Of a stretch of DNA of 64,000 nucleotides, positions 51,860 to 60,194 are shown in pieces; position 1 is the stretch's first letter, and every line of letters begins with the position of its first letter. The position numbers were made by a program, and so were the translations under genes. The stretch spans positions 62,001 to 126,000 of the forward strand of contig JBCCRO010000002.1 in the NCBI GenBank assembly GCA_039201605.1. Reading direction: 5' to 3'. The notes beneath the pieces were generated by a model. That model did no database searches. It was not told the DNA's origin and worked only from the letters and a program-made list of their open reading frames with translations. This DNA is from CADEDH01 sp039201605. GTDB taxonomy: Bacteria > Actinomycetota > Acidimicrobiia > Acidimicrobiales > SZUA-35.

Positions 51860-52473
51860 GAGGTGGGGACGCTCTTGGGGAGATGCTCGTTCATGATCTC
51901 GACGAACCCACCGATGTCGTAGGAACCCAGGCGGCCGAGTTCGGCCATGACCGCCTCCCAGGTGACGGGAACGGCGCCGGCCTGGATGAGTCGCTCCATG
52001 CCCCGCTCATGGGCGTCGACCGTCGTCCCGCCCGACACGTCGGACAGGGCGTAGATCTCATAGCCCTCGAGGAGCATGTCGAGGGCCGGGTACACCAGGC
52101 AGACCTCGGTCCACAGTGCGGCCATGATGATCTTCTTGCGGCCGGTGGCCTCGACGGCGGCTCGGAACTCGGGTGTGTCCCAGGCATCGACCGTCTGCCG
52201 GTCGATGGGTTCAACGTCGGTCAGGACGTCGGTGAGGTCGGGGATGGTGGGCTCCTGGTAGCCGGCGTCGACGCCGACGGTCGACAGGATCACCGGTAGG
52301 GCGTAGATCTTGGCCGCCTTGGCCATGGCCACGACGTTGTTGAGCAAGACGTCGCGCTCGATCGAGAAGGTGCCGTCGACGAGGCCGGGCTGGTAGTCGA
52401 TGAGCACCAGCGCAGAGTTCTCCGGGGTGAGGAGGTGGTCGGTCTTCGGATCGCGGACTGCTGCGGTCGCCAT
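51856..52473 (-). CDS. Isochorismatase-family cysteine hydrolase (YcaC-like)
   Basis: 205 residues. Family triad: Asp in LVLIDYQPGLV, Lys in GRKKIIMAALWTEV and Cys in TEVCLVYPALDML. The YcaC-type core acts on small amides; the natural substrate is unknown. First gene of the operon with the MFS exporter, with ggagacgac ahead of the ATG. Its promoter region holds two palindromes bound probably by the divergent MarR regulator. Confidence 0.9.
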   Translation of the reverse strand: MATAAVRDPKTDHLLTPENSALVLIDYQPGLVDGTFSIERDVLLNNVVAMAKAAKIYALPVILSTVGVDAGYQEPTIPDLTDVLTDVEPIDRQTVDAWDTPEFRAAVEATGRKKIIMAALWTEVCLVYPALDMLLEGYEIYALSDVSGGTTVDAHERGMERLIQAGAVPVTWEAVMAELGRLGSYDIGGFVEIMNEHLPKSVPTS

Positions 52474-52517
52474 GTCGTCTCCTGAGGGGTCTAGTTGTAT
52501 GAGTGTCTAAACAATCA

Positions 52518-52529
52518 TTGTGTACACAA
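52518..52529. promoter_or_regulatory. Palindrome, candidate MarR operator 1
   Basis: TTGTGTACACAA, a perfect 12-bp inverted repeat in the 105-bp divergent gap, nearer to the isochorismatase-family gene. Confidence 0.5.
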
Positions 52530-52541
52530 CAATAATGCGTA

Positions 52542-52572
52542 TCTCGACAATGGTTGTCAAGACACCTATTCT
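52542..52572 (+). promoter_or_regulatory. marR promoter overlapped by candidate operator 2
   Basis: TCGACA (52544-52549), 17 nt, TATTCT (52567-52572), then 6 nt to the GTG start. The inverted repeat TCTCGACAA-TGG-TTGTCAAGA (52542-52562, 8 of 9 positions paired) covers the -35 and most of the spacer, so binding would block transcription. Confidence 0.6.
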
Positions 52573-52578
52573 GAACGT

Positions 52579-53070
52579 GTGGCCGGACGACCCGAGTCGG
52601 CGAGCGTGCTCGCCAGTGAGACGCTGCAAGCGTCGGGTGCATTGCTGTCGGCGCAGACGGCGCTCAGCCGGCTCATCGAGTCGGAGGCCGTCGAGCCCAC
52701 CGGCCACGACCCGACCACGGTCGACCTCCTGGTCCGCCTCGACCAGGCTCCGGACAACCGGCTCCGAGCGGTGGAGCTCAGCCGCCAGATCATGGTGAGT
52801 CCCGGCCACATCTCCCGCACCGTCGATCGCGCCGAGGCCTCCGGCCTGGTCGAGCGATGCCCCGACCCCGACGACCGGCGGGCAAGCCAGGTGGTGCTCA
52901 CGAAGTTGGGCACCGAGACGCTCAAGGAGTTCGGACCCCGGCTCGAAGCGATCATCGACCGCGTGATCGGCCGGACCCTGTCCGAGTCCGAGGTGGAAAC
53001 GCTCGTCGAGCTCCTCGGTCGAATCCACGAGGCGGCCTGTCGACCCTGCGACGACGGGGACGGGCCCTGA
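52579..53070 (+). CDS. MarR family transcriptional regulator
   Basis: 163 residues; winged helix with RAVELSRQIMVSPGHISRTVDRAEASGLV and the wing CPDPDDRRASQVVLT. The GTG at 52579 is placed by a good leaderless promoter; the longer in-frame version would begin inside the operator. Probably represses itself and the divergent hydrolase-MFS(-pirin) operon and is released by a phenolic or other small ligand, as usual in this family. Confidence 0.87.
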   Translation: MAGRPESASVLASETLQASGALLSAQTALSRLIESEAVEPTGHDPTTVDLLVRLDQAPDNRLRAVELSRQIMVSPGHISRTVDRAEASGLVERCPDPDDRRASQVVLTKLGTETLKEFGPRLEAIIDRVIGRTLSESEVETLVELLGRIHEAACRPCDDGDGP

Positions 53071-53407
53071 CCGAGCGGACCCCGCTCCCGGAAGCGGACG
53101 CCGACCGCGCCGCTGTTCGCCGAGGATCTCGACCGTCTCCTCGTAGCTGAGTCCCCATCCGGCCACGGCGTCGGGGCCACCCGCCCGTCGATGGCCGGTT
53201 TCTCCATGATCAGGCGAACCCGGCCCGATCGAGCCCGGCCGGGGAGGCGTCGAACCCGGTACCCGCATCCACTGGGAAGCAGGCGGCCGGACTGAGCTAA
53301 GATCGGGCGAAACGGGCCCTGGTCATGCGGCGTGCGCGGTCAGCCTGTGGGCCCATACGGCAACATGAACGCCCGGCCGACCGGGCTCTGAGAGGAGCGC
53401 TCACACG
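53071..53407. other. Intergenic stretch, no gene supported
   Basis: 337 bp before the dihydropyrimidinase gene. A minus-strand snippet (GLSYEETVEIL near 53130) looks protein-like but has no start or continuation. The 3' end holds the gagaggagc ribosome site for the next gene. Confidence 0.45.
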
Positions 53408-54862
53408 ATGTCTACGGTGATCAAGGGCGGCACGATCGTCACGGCGGACCGCACCTGGCAGGCCGACGTGCTGATAGAGGGCGACACCATCTGGCGGATC
53501 GGTGAGGATCTCACCGGTGACAAGGTTCTGGACGCCACCGGCTGCTATGTGATGCCCGGCGGCATCGATCCGCACACCCACCTGGAAATGCCGTTCATGG
53601 GTACCCACTCCGCTGACAACTTCGAGAGCGGCACTCGCGCCGCCCTCTCGGGTGGCACCACGATGGTCGTCGATTTCTGTCTGGCGGCTCCCGATCAGCC
53701 GCTCCTTGAGGCGCTGGCGGAGTGGGAGCGGAAATCCGCCGACGCCTGCTCGGACTACTCCTTCCACATGGCGATCACGTGGTGGGCGGAGCAGGTCTTC
53801 AACGAGATGGCCGAGGTCGTCGACCGCGGCATCAACACCTTCAAGCACTTCATGGCCTACAAGGGCGCGCTCATGGTGGACGACGACGAGATGTACGCCT
53901 CGTTCCGGCGATGTGCGGCGCTCGGCGGCATGCCCCTGGTCCATGCGGAGAACGGCGATGTCGTTGCCCACCTGCAGGAGAAGTACATGGAGCAGGGCAT
54001 CACCGGGCCGGAGGGCCATGCCTACTCCCGTCCGCCCGAGGTCGAGGGTGAGGCCGCCAACCGGGCCATCATGATCGCCGACATGGCGAACGTGCCGCTG
54101 TACATCGTCCACACGTCCTGCGAGCAGGCCCATGAGGCGATACGTCGGGCCAGGCAGAAGGGCATGCGGGTCTACGGCGAGCCGCTCATCCAGCACCTGG
54201 TCCTCGATGAGAGCGAGTACCAGAACGCCGACTGGGTCCACGCCGCTCGCCGGGTGATGTCGCCGCCGTTCCGCGACAAGACACATCAGGACGGGCTCTG
54301 GGCCGGGCTTCAGGCGGGCAGCCTTCAGGTCGTGGCAACCGACCACTGCTCCTTCACCACCGAGCAGAAGATGGTGGGTCTTGACGACTTCACGCTGATC
54401 CCCAACGGCACTGGTGGTCTGGAAGACCGCATGCCACTGCTGTGGACCCACGGCGTTGAGACGGGCCGCCTCACCATGAACGAGTTCGTCGCCGTCACCT
54501 CGACCAACAGCGCCCGCATCCTCAACATGTATCCGAAGAAGGGCGCAGTGCTCGAGGGGGCCGATGCCGATCTCGTCGTGTGGGATCCGCAGGCGAGCAA
54601 GACGATCACCGCCGAGGCCCAGCAGTCGGTGATCGACTACAACGTCTTCGAGGGAATGAAGGTCACCGGCCTGCCCCGCTACACCCTCACCCGCGGCAAG
54701 GTGGCGGTGGAAGCCGGCACCGTGATGGCCGAACCGGGCCATGGTCGGTTCGTCCCGCGAGAGCCGTATCCCGCCGTGAACCGGGCACTCTCGGTCTGGA
54801 AGGAGCTCACCGCACCTCGCAAGGTCGAGCGCAAGGCGGAGAACATTCCCGCCGGGGTGTAG
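53408..54862 (+). CDS. Dihydropyrimidinase / D-hydantoinase
   Basis: 484-residue amidohydrolase opening dihydropyrimidine or 5-substituted hydantoin rings. The binuclear metal site is complete: His56 and His58 in DPHTHLE, the carboxylated Lys in FMAYKG (about 152), His in PLVHAEN, His in YIVHTS and Asp in ATDHCSF. Length and order match the family. gagaggagc sits before the ATG. Third-position G/C seems somewhat lower than in neighbours, judged by eye. No other pyrimidine or hydantoin gene adjoins it. Confidence 0.93.
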   Translation: MSTVIKGGTIVTADRTWQADVLIEGDTIWRIGEDLTGDKVLDATGCYVMPGGIDPHTHLEMPFMGTHSADNFESGTRAALSGGTTMVVDFCLAAPDQPLLEALAEWERKSADACSDYSFHMAITWWAEQVFNEMAEVVDRGINTFKHFMAYKGALMVDDDEMYASFRRCAALGGMPLVHAENGDVVAHLQEKYMEQGITGPEGHAYSRPPEVEGEAANRAIMIADMANVPLYIVHTSCEQAHEAIRRARQKGMRVYGEPLIQHLVLDESEYQNADWVHAARRVMSPPFRDKTHQDGLWAGLQAGSLQVVATDHCSFTTEQKMVGLDDFTLIPNGTGGLEDRMPLLWTHGVETGRLTMNEFVAVTSTNSARILNMYPKKGAVLEGADADLVVWDPQASKTITAEAQQSVIDYNVFEGMKVTGLPRYTLTRGKVAVEAGTVMAEPGHGRFVPREPYPAVNRALSVWKELTAPRKVERKAENIPAGV

Positions 54863-55113
54863 AGGACCGCACCTGCTGCCGGCGAGCGATCGTCCGGCGC
54901 GTTCCCGGTCATACGGTTCTGGTGGCGGGGCTCGTTCGGAGCCCCGCCGATCGGACACGGGGAGGAATTGCCGCGCTCGCCGCTAGGAGCGGGGCGGCTG
55001 TTGTCCTGCCGTGTCCGTGGATGACGGGTCCCGGCAGCTGGTGCGGGGAGCGGCGGTCAAAGCGAGCCAGCGGTCTGACCAGGCGGGACCGCCCGAGCGG
55101 CGGTCCGACGCAG

Positions 55114-55186
55114 CGCCTCTGGTAGGAATCGAACCTACGACACCTGGTTCCGGAAACCAGTGCTCTATCCACTGAGCTACAGAGGC
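55114..55186 (-). tRNA. tRNA-Arg (anticodon CCG)
   Basis: Full cloverleaf on the minus strand: acceptor GCCTCTG/CAGAGGC, D arm AGCTC-AGTGGATA-GAGC, anticodon stem CTGGT/ACCAG with loop TTCCGGA (anticodon CCG, reads CGG), T arm with GGTTCGATTCC. CCA is not encoded. argS lies about 700 bp away. Confidence 0.96.
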
Positions 55187-55256
55187 TGGGGTGCACCACG
55201 TTAGCCGGGCCGACTCCGCAATCCCGACGGGTTTGGCGTGATCGGACCGGCAATCC

Positions 55257-55748
55257 TCACCCGGGGGTGAGATGCGTGACCTCGACGCCGTGCTCGTCGG
55301 TCAAGCGAGCGGCGATGATCGAACGGTGGCAGGCCACCGCATCGGTCTCCACGCACAACAGCGCCGTCACCCCGTCGCTCGGCAGGTCGGCCACCAGCGG
55401 CCCGAGATCGACGTCGTCGAGGATCTCGGCGGCGTAGCGGCGGGCGTACTCCTCGGCCAGCACCCGCCTCGACCGTTTGCCGACGCCCTGCCGATCGTCC
55501 TCGGCGTACTGGACCTGCCGCAGCTCGGTGGTGGGGGCCAGGTCCTTGCGGTGCTCGTAGGCGATGCCGGCTTCGGCCAGCGCCGCCTGCAGCCGCTGGG
55601 CGTTGGCCCATGCGTAGTCGGGCCCCCGCACGCCCCGGCGCTGGCGGACGTCGATCAACATCCGGACGTCGGCCTCGCCGAGGCACGCCAGAAACGACTG
55701 GCGATCGAAGCCGTACACACCGATCGAGACCACTGCGGAAGGAGCCAT
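55257..55748 (-). CDS. DUF488 family protein
   Basis: 163 residues. Family signatures LIDVRQRRGVRGPDYAW near the N-terminus and ALLCVETDAVACHRSIIA near the C-terminus, with the conserved Cys-His. Function unknown; DUF488 proteins are small nucleic-acid- or metal-associated candidates. A TACCGT box 7 nt before the ATG suggests leaderless expression. It is divergent from argS. Confidence 0.88.
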   Translation of the reverse strand: MAPSAVVSIGVYGFDRQSFLACLGEADVRMLIDVRQRRGVRGPDYAWANAQRLQAALAEAGIAYEHRKDLAPTTELRQVQYAEDDRQGVGKRSRRVLAEEYARRYAAEILDDVDLGPLVADLPSDGVTALLCVETDAVACHRSIIAARLTDEHGVEVTHLTPG

Positions 55749-55755
55749 GGCCCCG

Positions 55756-55761
55756 ACGGTA
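55756..55761 (-). promoter_or_regulatory. -10 box of DUF488 gene, leaderless type
   Basis: TACCGT on the minus strand, 7 nt before the ATG at 55748. Confidence 0.35.
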
Positions 55762-55880
55762 GAGACCGAACACTGACACCACCTGTCCGGGTTCGACGGG
55801 ATTCATCGCCCGCCTGCGAACGCGGGCGCGACCGCTCCGGGAGGGCCGAATATCACGGCGGTTCGCCGGAGGGCGGCCAC

Positions 55881-55886
55881 TACCCT
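55881..55886 (+). promoter_or_regulatory. -10 box of argS, leaderless type
   Basis: TACCCT, 7 nt before the argS ATG at 55894, no ribosome binding site between. Confidence 0.4.
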
Positions 55887-55893
55887 CGATGGC

Positions 55894-57498
55894 ATGATTC
55901 GTCAGCAGCTCCTCGACGCCGTGGTCGCCGCGCTCGGCACCGTCGGCGTCGACCCCGTGCCCTCCGGTGTCACCCTGGAGCGGCCGGCCCGTCGTGAGCA
56001 CGGCGACTGGTCGACCAACGCCGCCCTGGCCTCGGCCAAGGCCGCCGGTCGCAACCCCCGGGAGCTCGGCGAAGCACTCAAGGCCGCCCTCGAAGCCGAC
56101 CCGCCGGCCCACGTCGAGCGGTTGGAGATCGCCGGTCCCGGTTTCGTCAACTTCCACCTTTCGCCCACCTGGCTGCACGAGTACCTGCGGGAGGTGGTGG
56201 AGCTGGGCGAGGCCGGCTTCGGCACCCTCGACCTCGGCGACGGCGCCCACGTGAACGTCGAGTTCGTCTCGGCCAACCCCACCGGCCCCATCCACGCCGG
56301 CGGCGGACGGTGGGGCGCCTACGGCGACTCGCTGGCCCGGATCCTCACCCGGTGCGGATACAAGGTCCACAAGGAGTTCTACATCAACGACCGCGGCGTC
56401 CAGACCCGGATCTTCGGCGCCTCCCTCACCGCGGCGAAGGCCGGCGACCCCACCCCGGCCGACGGCTACGCCGGCCAGTACATCCAGGATTGGGCGGCCG
56501 AGATGCCCGACGACGTCGACCCCGTCCTCTGGGGCCGCGACCGGTCGCTGGCCGATGCCCGCGAGGTGCTCGGCGCCATGAACGTCGAGTTCGACACCTG
56601 GTCGAGCGAGAAGGCTCTGGCCGACAGCGGCGCAGCCGAAGCCACCCTCAACGAGCTGCGGGCCAACGGCCACGTCTACACCGAGGACGGCGCCACCTGG
56701 CTCCGCACCACCGACTTCGGTGACGACAAGGATCGGGTCCTCATCAAGTCCGACGGTGAGCTGGCCTACCTGATGCCCGACATCGCCTACCACCGCGACA
56801 AGTTCAACCGCGGCGACCACCTGATCGACATCCTCGGCGCCGACCACCACGGCTACATCGGTCGGATGAGGGCCGCCCTGCTCGCCCTGGGCAAGCCGGC
56901 GGACAGCATCGAGTTCATCATCGGGCAGAACGTCAAGCTCCTGCGCGACGGCACCGAGGTGAAGATGTCGAAGCGGGCCGGGACGATGGTGGAGATCCGC
57001 GACCTGATCGACGAGGTCGGCCCCGACGTGGCCCGCTTCGCCTACCTCCTCCAGTCGGTCGACTCACCCCTCACCCTCGACCTCGACGTGCTCACCCAGC
57101 AGGCGGCGGAGAACCCCGTCTACTACGTGCAGTACGCCAACGCCCGGATCCACTCCATCGGCACCCAGGCGGCCGAGCGGGGGATCGAACGGGCGGCCCT
57201 GGGCCGGGTCGACCTGTCGGGCCTGACCCACGAACGGGAGCTGGAGCTGCTGCGGCAGCTCAGCACGTTCGGCGAGATCCTGGAGCTGGCCGCCGTCGAG
57301 CGGGCCCCCCACAAGGTCACCAATTGGGTGCGGGAGCTGGCGTCGGCCTTCCACGGCTTCTATCGCGACTGCCCGGTGCTGCATCCCGATGTCCCCGACG
57401 ATCTGCGGCAGGCCCGCCTGTGGCTGGCCGAGGCCACCCGCATCGGCCTGGCCACCGGTCTCGACCTGCTCGGCGTGACCGCGCCGGAGCACATGTAA
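55894..57498 (+). CDS. argS: Arginyl-tRNA synthetase
   Basis: Class I synthetase charging tRNA-Arg, 534 residues. N-terminal Add-1 domain, catalytic Rossmann fold with FVSANPTGPIHAGGGRWGAYGD, where the HIGH motif reads HAGG, and VKMSKRAGTMV for KMSKS (about residue 355). The C-terminal DALR anticodon-binding domain has VQYANARIHSI. tRNA-Arg(CCG) is upstream on the other strand. Followed at 17 nt by lysA, so it probably starts the argS-lysA-hom-thrC unit. Confidence 0.96.
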   Translation: MIRQQLLDAVVAALGTVGVDPVPSGVTLERPARREHGDWSTNAALASAKAAGRNPRELGEALKAALEADPPAHVERLEIAGPGFVNFHLSPTWLHEYLREVVELGEAGFGTLDLGDGAHVNVEFVSANPTGPIHAGGGRWGAYGDSLARILTRCGYKVHKEFYINDRGVQTRIFGASLTAAKAGDPTPADGYAGQYIQDWAAEMPDDVDPVLWGRDRSLADAREVLGAMNVEFDTWSSEKALADSGAAEATLNELRANGHVYTEDGATWLRTTDFGDDKDRVLIKSDGELAYLMPDIAYHRDKFNRGDHLIDILGADHHGYIGRMRAALLALGKPADSIEFIIGQNVKLLRDGTEVKMSKRAGTMVEIRDLIDEVGPDVARFAYLLQSVDSPLTLDLDVLTQQAAENPVYYVQYANARIHSIGTQAAERGIERAALGRVDLSGLTHERELELLRQLSTFGEILELAAVERAPHKVTNWVRELASAFHGFYRDCPVLHPDVPDDLRQARLWLAEATRIGLATGLDLLGVTAPEHM

Positions 57499-57515
57499 GA
57501 GCGGAGCCCCCCTCG

Positions 57516-58808
57516 ATGTCACCCGTTCCCTGGTCACTCCTGCCCGACAACGCGTCGGTGGGCGGTGACGGCCAGCTCGTCATCGGCGGCTGCGACACCC
57601 TCGACCTGGTCGCCGAGTTCGGCACGCCGGTCTTCGTCTACGACGAGGACCACCTCCGCTCCCGGTGCCGAGAGGCGGTCGAGGCCTTCGGCGACCACGC
57701 CGTCTACGCCTCCAAGGCCTTTCTGTGCAAGGCGATGGCCAAGCTCGCCGCCGAGGAGGGGCTCGGTATCGACGTCGCCACCGGAGGCGAGCTGCACGTG
57801 TGCCTGGCCGCCGGGGTCGATCCGGCCCGCCTCACCTTCCACGGCAACAACAAGTCGGTGGCCGAGCTCCGCACCGGCCTCTCGGTCGGCGTCGGCCGCC
57901 TCGTGGTCGACAGCTTCGACGAGCTCGACCGCCTCGACCACCTGGCCGCCACCGAGCCCGAGCTGTTCGAGGGCGATGGCGGGCGACCGCAGGTGCTCCT
58001 GCGAATCACCCCCGGCATCAAGGCCGAGACCCACGCCTACATCGCCACCGGTCAGGACGACTCGAAGTTCGGCTTCACCGTCTCCACCGGTGTCGCCCAC
58101 CAGGCGGTCGAGCGGGCCCGTGCCGCCGACGCCTACGACCTGGTCGGCATCCACGCCCACATCGGGTCCCAGGTGTTCCGGGTCGATTCCTTCGCCAACG
58201 CCGTCGCCGCCCTCGGCGCCTTCGCCAACCCCCTCGGGCTCGACGAGCTGATCGTCGGCGGCGGGCTGGGCGTGGCCTACGTCGAGGGCGAGGAGGCGGC
58301 CACCATCACCCAGTGGTCCCGCCTCATCCAGAAGGCGGCGGCCGAAGCCGGGATCACGGCCACCGTCGGGATCGAGCCTGGCCGCTCCATCGCCGCCGCC
58401 GCTGCGGTCACCCTCTACACCGTCGGCACGGTGAAGGACCTGCCCGGCATCCGCACCTACGTCGCCGTCGACGGCGGCATGAGCGACAACCCCCGCCCCG
58501 TCCTCTACGGCAGCGGGTACGAGACGTTCCTGGCCCGCTCGGTCCTGGCCGATCGCACCGAGACCGTTCGGGTCGTCGGCAAGCATTGCGAGTCGGGCGA
58601 CCTGCTGGTCCGCGAGGGTGGCGTCCCCGCCGACGTCGCCGTCGGTGACATCCTGGCCACCCCCGTCACCGGGGCCTACGGCCACTCGATGGGTTCCAAC
58701 TACAACAAGATCCTGCGTCCACCCGTGGTGTTCGTCAGCAACGGCGATGCCCGCCTCGTCGTGCGCCGCGAGACGCCCGAAGATCTCCTGGCCACCGACG
58801 TCGGGTAG
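57516..58808 (+). CDS. lysA: Diaminopimelate decarboxylase
   Basis: Last step of lysine synthesis, PLP-dependent decarboxylation of meso-DAP. 430 residues, fold-III barrel with Schiff-base Lys67 in YASKAFL, HGNNKS, GIHAHIGSQV, EPGRSIAA for phosphate binding, and GKHCESGDLL that supplies the active-site Cys from the partner subunit. The ATG at 57516 lies 17 nt after argS. Confidence 0.96.
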   Translation: MSPVPWSLLPDNASVGGDGQLVIGGCDTLDLVAEFGTPVFVYDEDHLRSRCREAVEAFGDHAVYASKAFLCKAMAKLAAEEGLGIDVATGGELHVCLAAGVDPARLTFHGNNKSVAELRTGLSVGVGRLVVDSFDELDRLDHLAATEPELFEGDGGRPQVLLRITPGIKAETHAYIATGQDDSKFGFTVSTGVAHQAVERARAADAYDLVGIHAHIGSQVFRVDSFANAVAALGAFANPLGLDELIVGGGLGVAYVEGEEAATITQWSRLIQKAAAEAGITATVGIEPGRSIAAAAAVTLYTVGTVKDLPGIRTYVAVDGGMSDNPRPVLYGSGYETFLARSVLADRTETVRVVGKHCESGDLLVREGGVPADVAVGDILATPVTGAYGHSMGSNYNKILRPPVVFVSNGDARLVVRRETPEDLLATDVG

Positions 58809-58865
58809 ATCACCCGGCCGACGAGGCCGAGAGCGAGCCAAGAGCAAGAGGAGGCATACAGCCCC

Positions 58866-60194
58866 ATGAACGTGAAGATCGGACTCCTTGGATGCGGCAT
58901 CGTCGGCGGTGCCCTCGTCGACCTCCTGGCCACCCGCCACGACGACATCCGGGCCACCACCGGCCTCGAGCTCGACGTGGTGAAGGTCGCCGTCCGCAGC
59001 ACCAGCAAGACCCGGGCCGACGGGCTCGACCCTTCGCTGCTCACCACCGACGCCGAGTCGGTGGTCAACGACCCCGAGATCGATCTGGTGGTCGAGGTGA
59101 TCGGCGGCATCGAGCCCGCTCGGAGCCTGATCCAGGCCGCCCTGAAGTCGGGCAAGTCGGTGGTCACCGCCAACAAGGAGCTCCTGGCCAACGTCGGCCC
59201 CGAGCTCTATGCCACCGCCGACGCCAACGGTGTCGACCTCCTGTTCGAGGCGGCGGCCGCCGGCGCCATCCCCATCGTCCGCCCCCTCCGGGAGTCGCTG
59301 TTGGGCGAGGACGTTACCCGCATCATGGGCATCCTCAACGGCACCACCAACTACATCCTCACCAAGATGAGCGAGGAGGGGGCCGACTACGGCGAGGCTC
59401 TGGCCGAGGCCCAGCGGCTCGGCTACGCCGAGCGCGACCCGACGGCCGACGTCGAGGGCTACGACGCCGGGGCCAAGGCCGCCATCATGGCCTCCCTCGC
59501 CTTCGGCCAGAACGTGGTGGCCGGCGACGTGTACCACGAAGGCATCTCCCACGTGTCGGCCACCGACATCGCCTTCGCCGACCGACTGGGCTACGAGATC
59601 AAGCTCCTCGGCATCGCCGAGGTGTTCGACGTCGACGGCGCCGGGTCCGCGGCGTCGGGGGGCCGGGAGATCGGGGTCCGGGTCCACCCGGCGATGGTGC
59701 CACGCTCCCACCCGTTGGCCTCGGTGCGCGACAGCTTCAACGCCATCTTCGTCGAGGGCTCGGCCGCCGGCGAGATGATGTTCTACGGCCGGGGCGCCGG
59801 CGGCGATCCCACCGCCAGCGCCGTCCTCGGCGACGTGATCGACGCCGCCGCCAACCGCAGCCGGGCCACCCACCGGTCGGTGCCCAATGGCCCCCGGGCC
59901 ACCATCCGCTCGATCGACGAGCTGGAGAGCGCCTACTACGTGAACGCCGATGTCGACGACGCCCCCGGCGTCCTGGCTGCGGTGGCCGGGGTGTTCGGCG
60001 CCCACGAGGTGTCGATCAGTTCGCTGGAGCAGGATCAGGTGAGCGGCAGCCGGGCCGGTGACACCCCCGGGGCCCGCATCGCCTTCATCACCCACAAGGC
60101 CAAGGAGCGCAACCTCCAGCAGACCCTGCAGGAGTTGCGCAGCCTCGAGGTGGTCACCGACATTCGCAGCATCCTGCGCGTCGTCGGCGAATGA
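58866..60194 (+). CDS. hom: Homoserine dehydrogenase
   Basis: Reduces aspartate semialdehyde to homoserine. 442 residues: NAD(P)-binding GLLGCGIVGGALVDLL, catalytic region NGTTNYILTKM and PTADVEGYDAGAKAAIMASLAF, and a C-terminal ACT domain (about 355-440) beginning YYVNADVDDAPGVLAAVAGVF that gives feedback control by threonine. aggaggcat upstream of the ATG. The stop overlaps the thrC start (ATGA). Confidence 0.96.
   Translation: MNVKIGLLGCGIVGGALVDLLATRHDDIRATTGLELDVVKVAVRSTSKTRADGLDPSLLTTDAESVVNDPEIDLVVEVIGGIEPARSLIQAALKSGKSVVTANKELLANVGPELYATADANGVDLLFEAAAAGAIPIVRPLRESLLGEDVTRIMGILNGTTNYILTKMSEEGADYGEALAEAQRLGYAERDPTADVEGYDAGAKAAIMASLAFGQNVVAGDVYHEGISHVSATDIAFADRLGYEIKLLGIAEVFDVDGAGSAASGGREIGVRVHPAMVPRSHPLASVRDSFNAIFVEGSAAGEMMFYGRGAGGDPTASAVLGDVIDAAANRSRATHRSVPNGPRATIRSIDELESAYYVNADVDDAPGVLAAVAGVFGAHEVSISSLEQDQVSGSRAGDTPGARIAFITHKAKERNLQQTLQELRSLEVVTDIRSILRVVGE

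Noticed and set aside
52566..53207. Minus-strand gene opposite marR
   Set aside because: Shadow frame; only a snippet near 53130 looks protein-like and it has no continuous frame with a start.
53408..54862. Horizontal acquisition of the dihydropyrimidinase gene
   Set aside because: Composition looks only slightly less GC-rich by eye; no mobile element, repeat or att-like site flanks it.
55114..55186. tRNA as an integration site of a genomic island
   Set aside because: No integrase and no repeated 3' tRNA end were found in the window.
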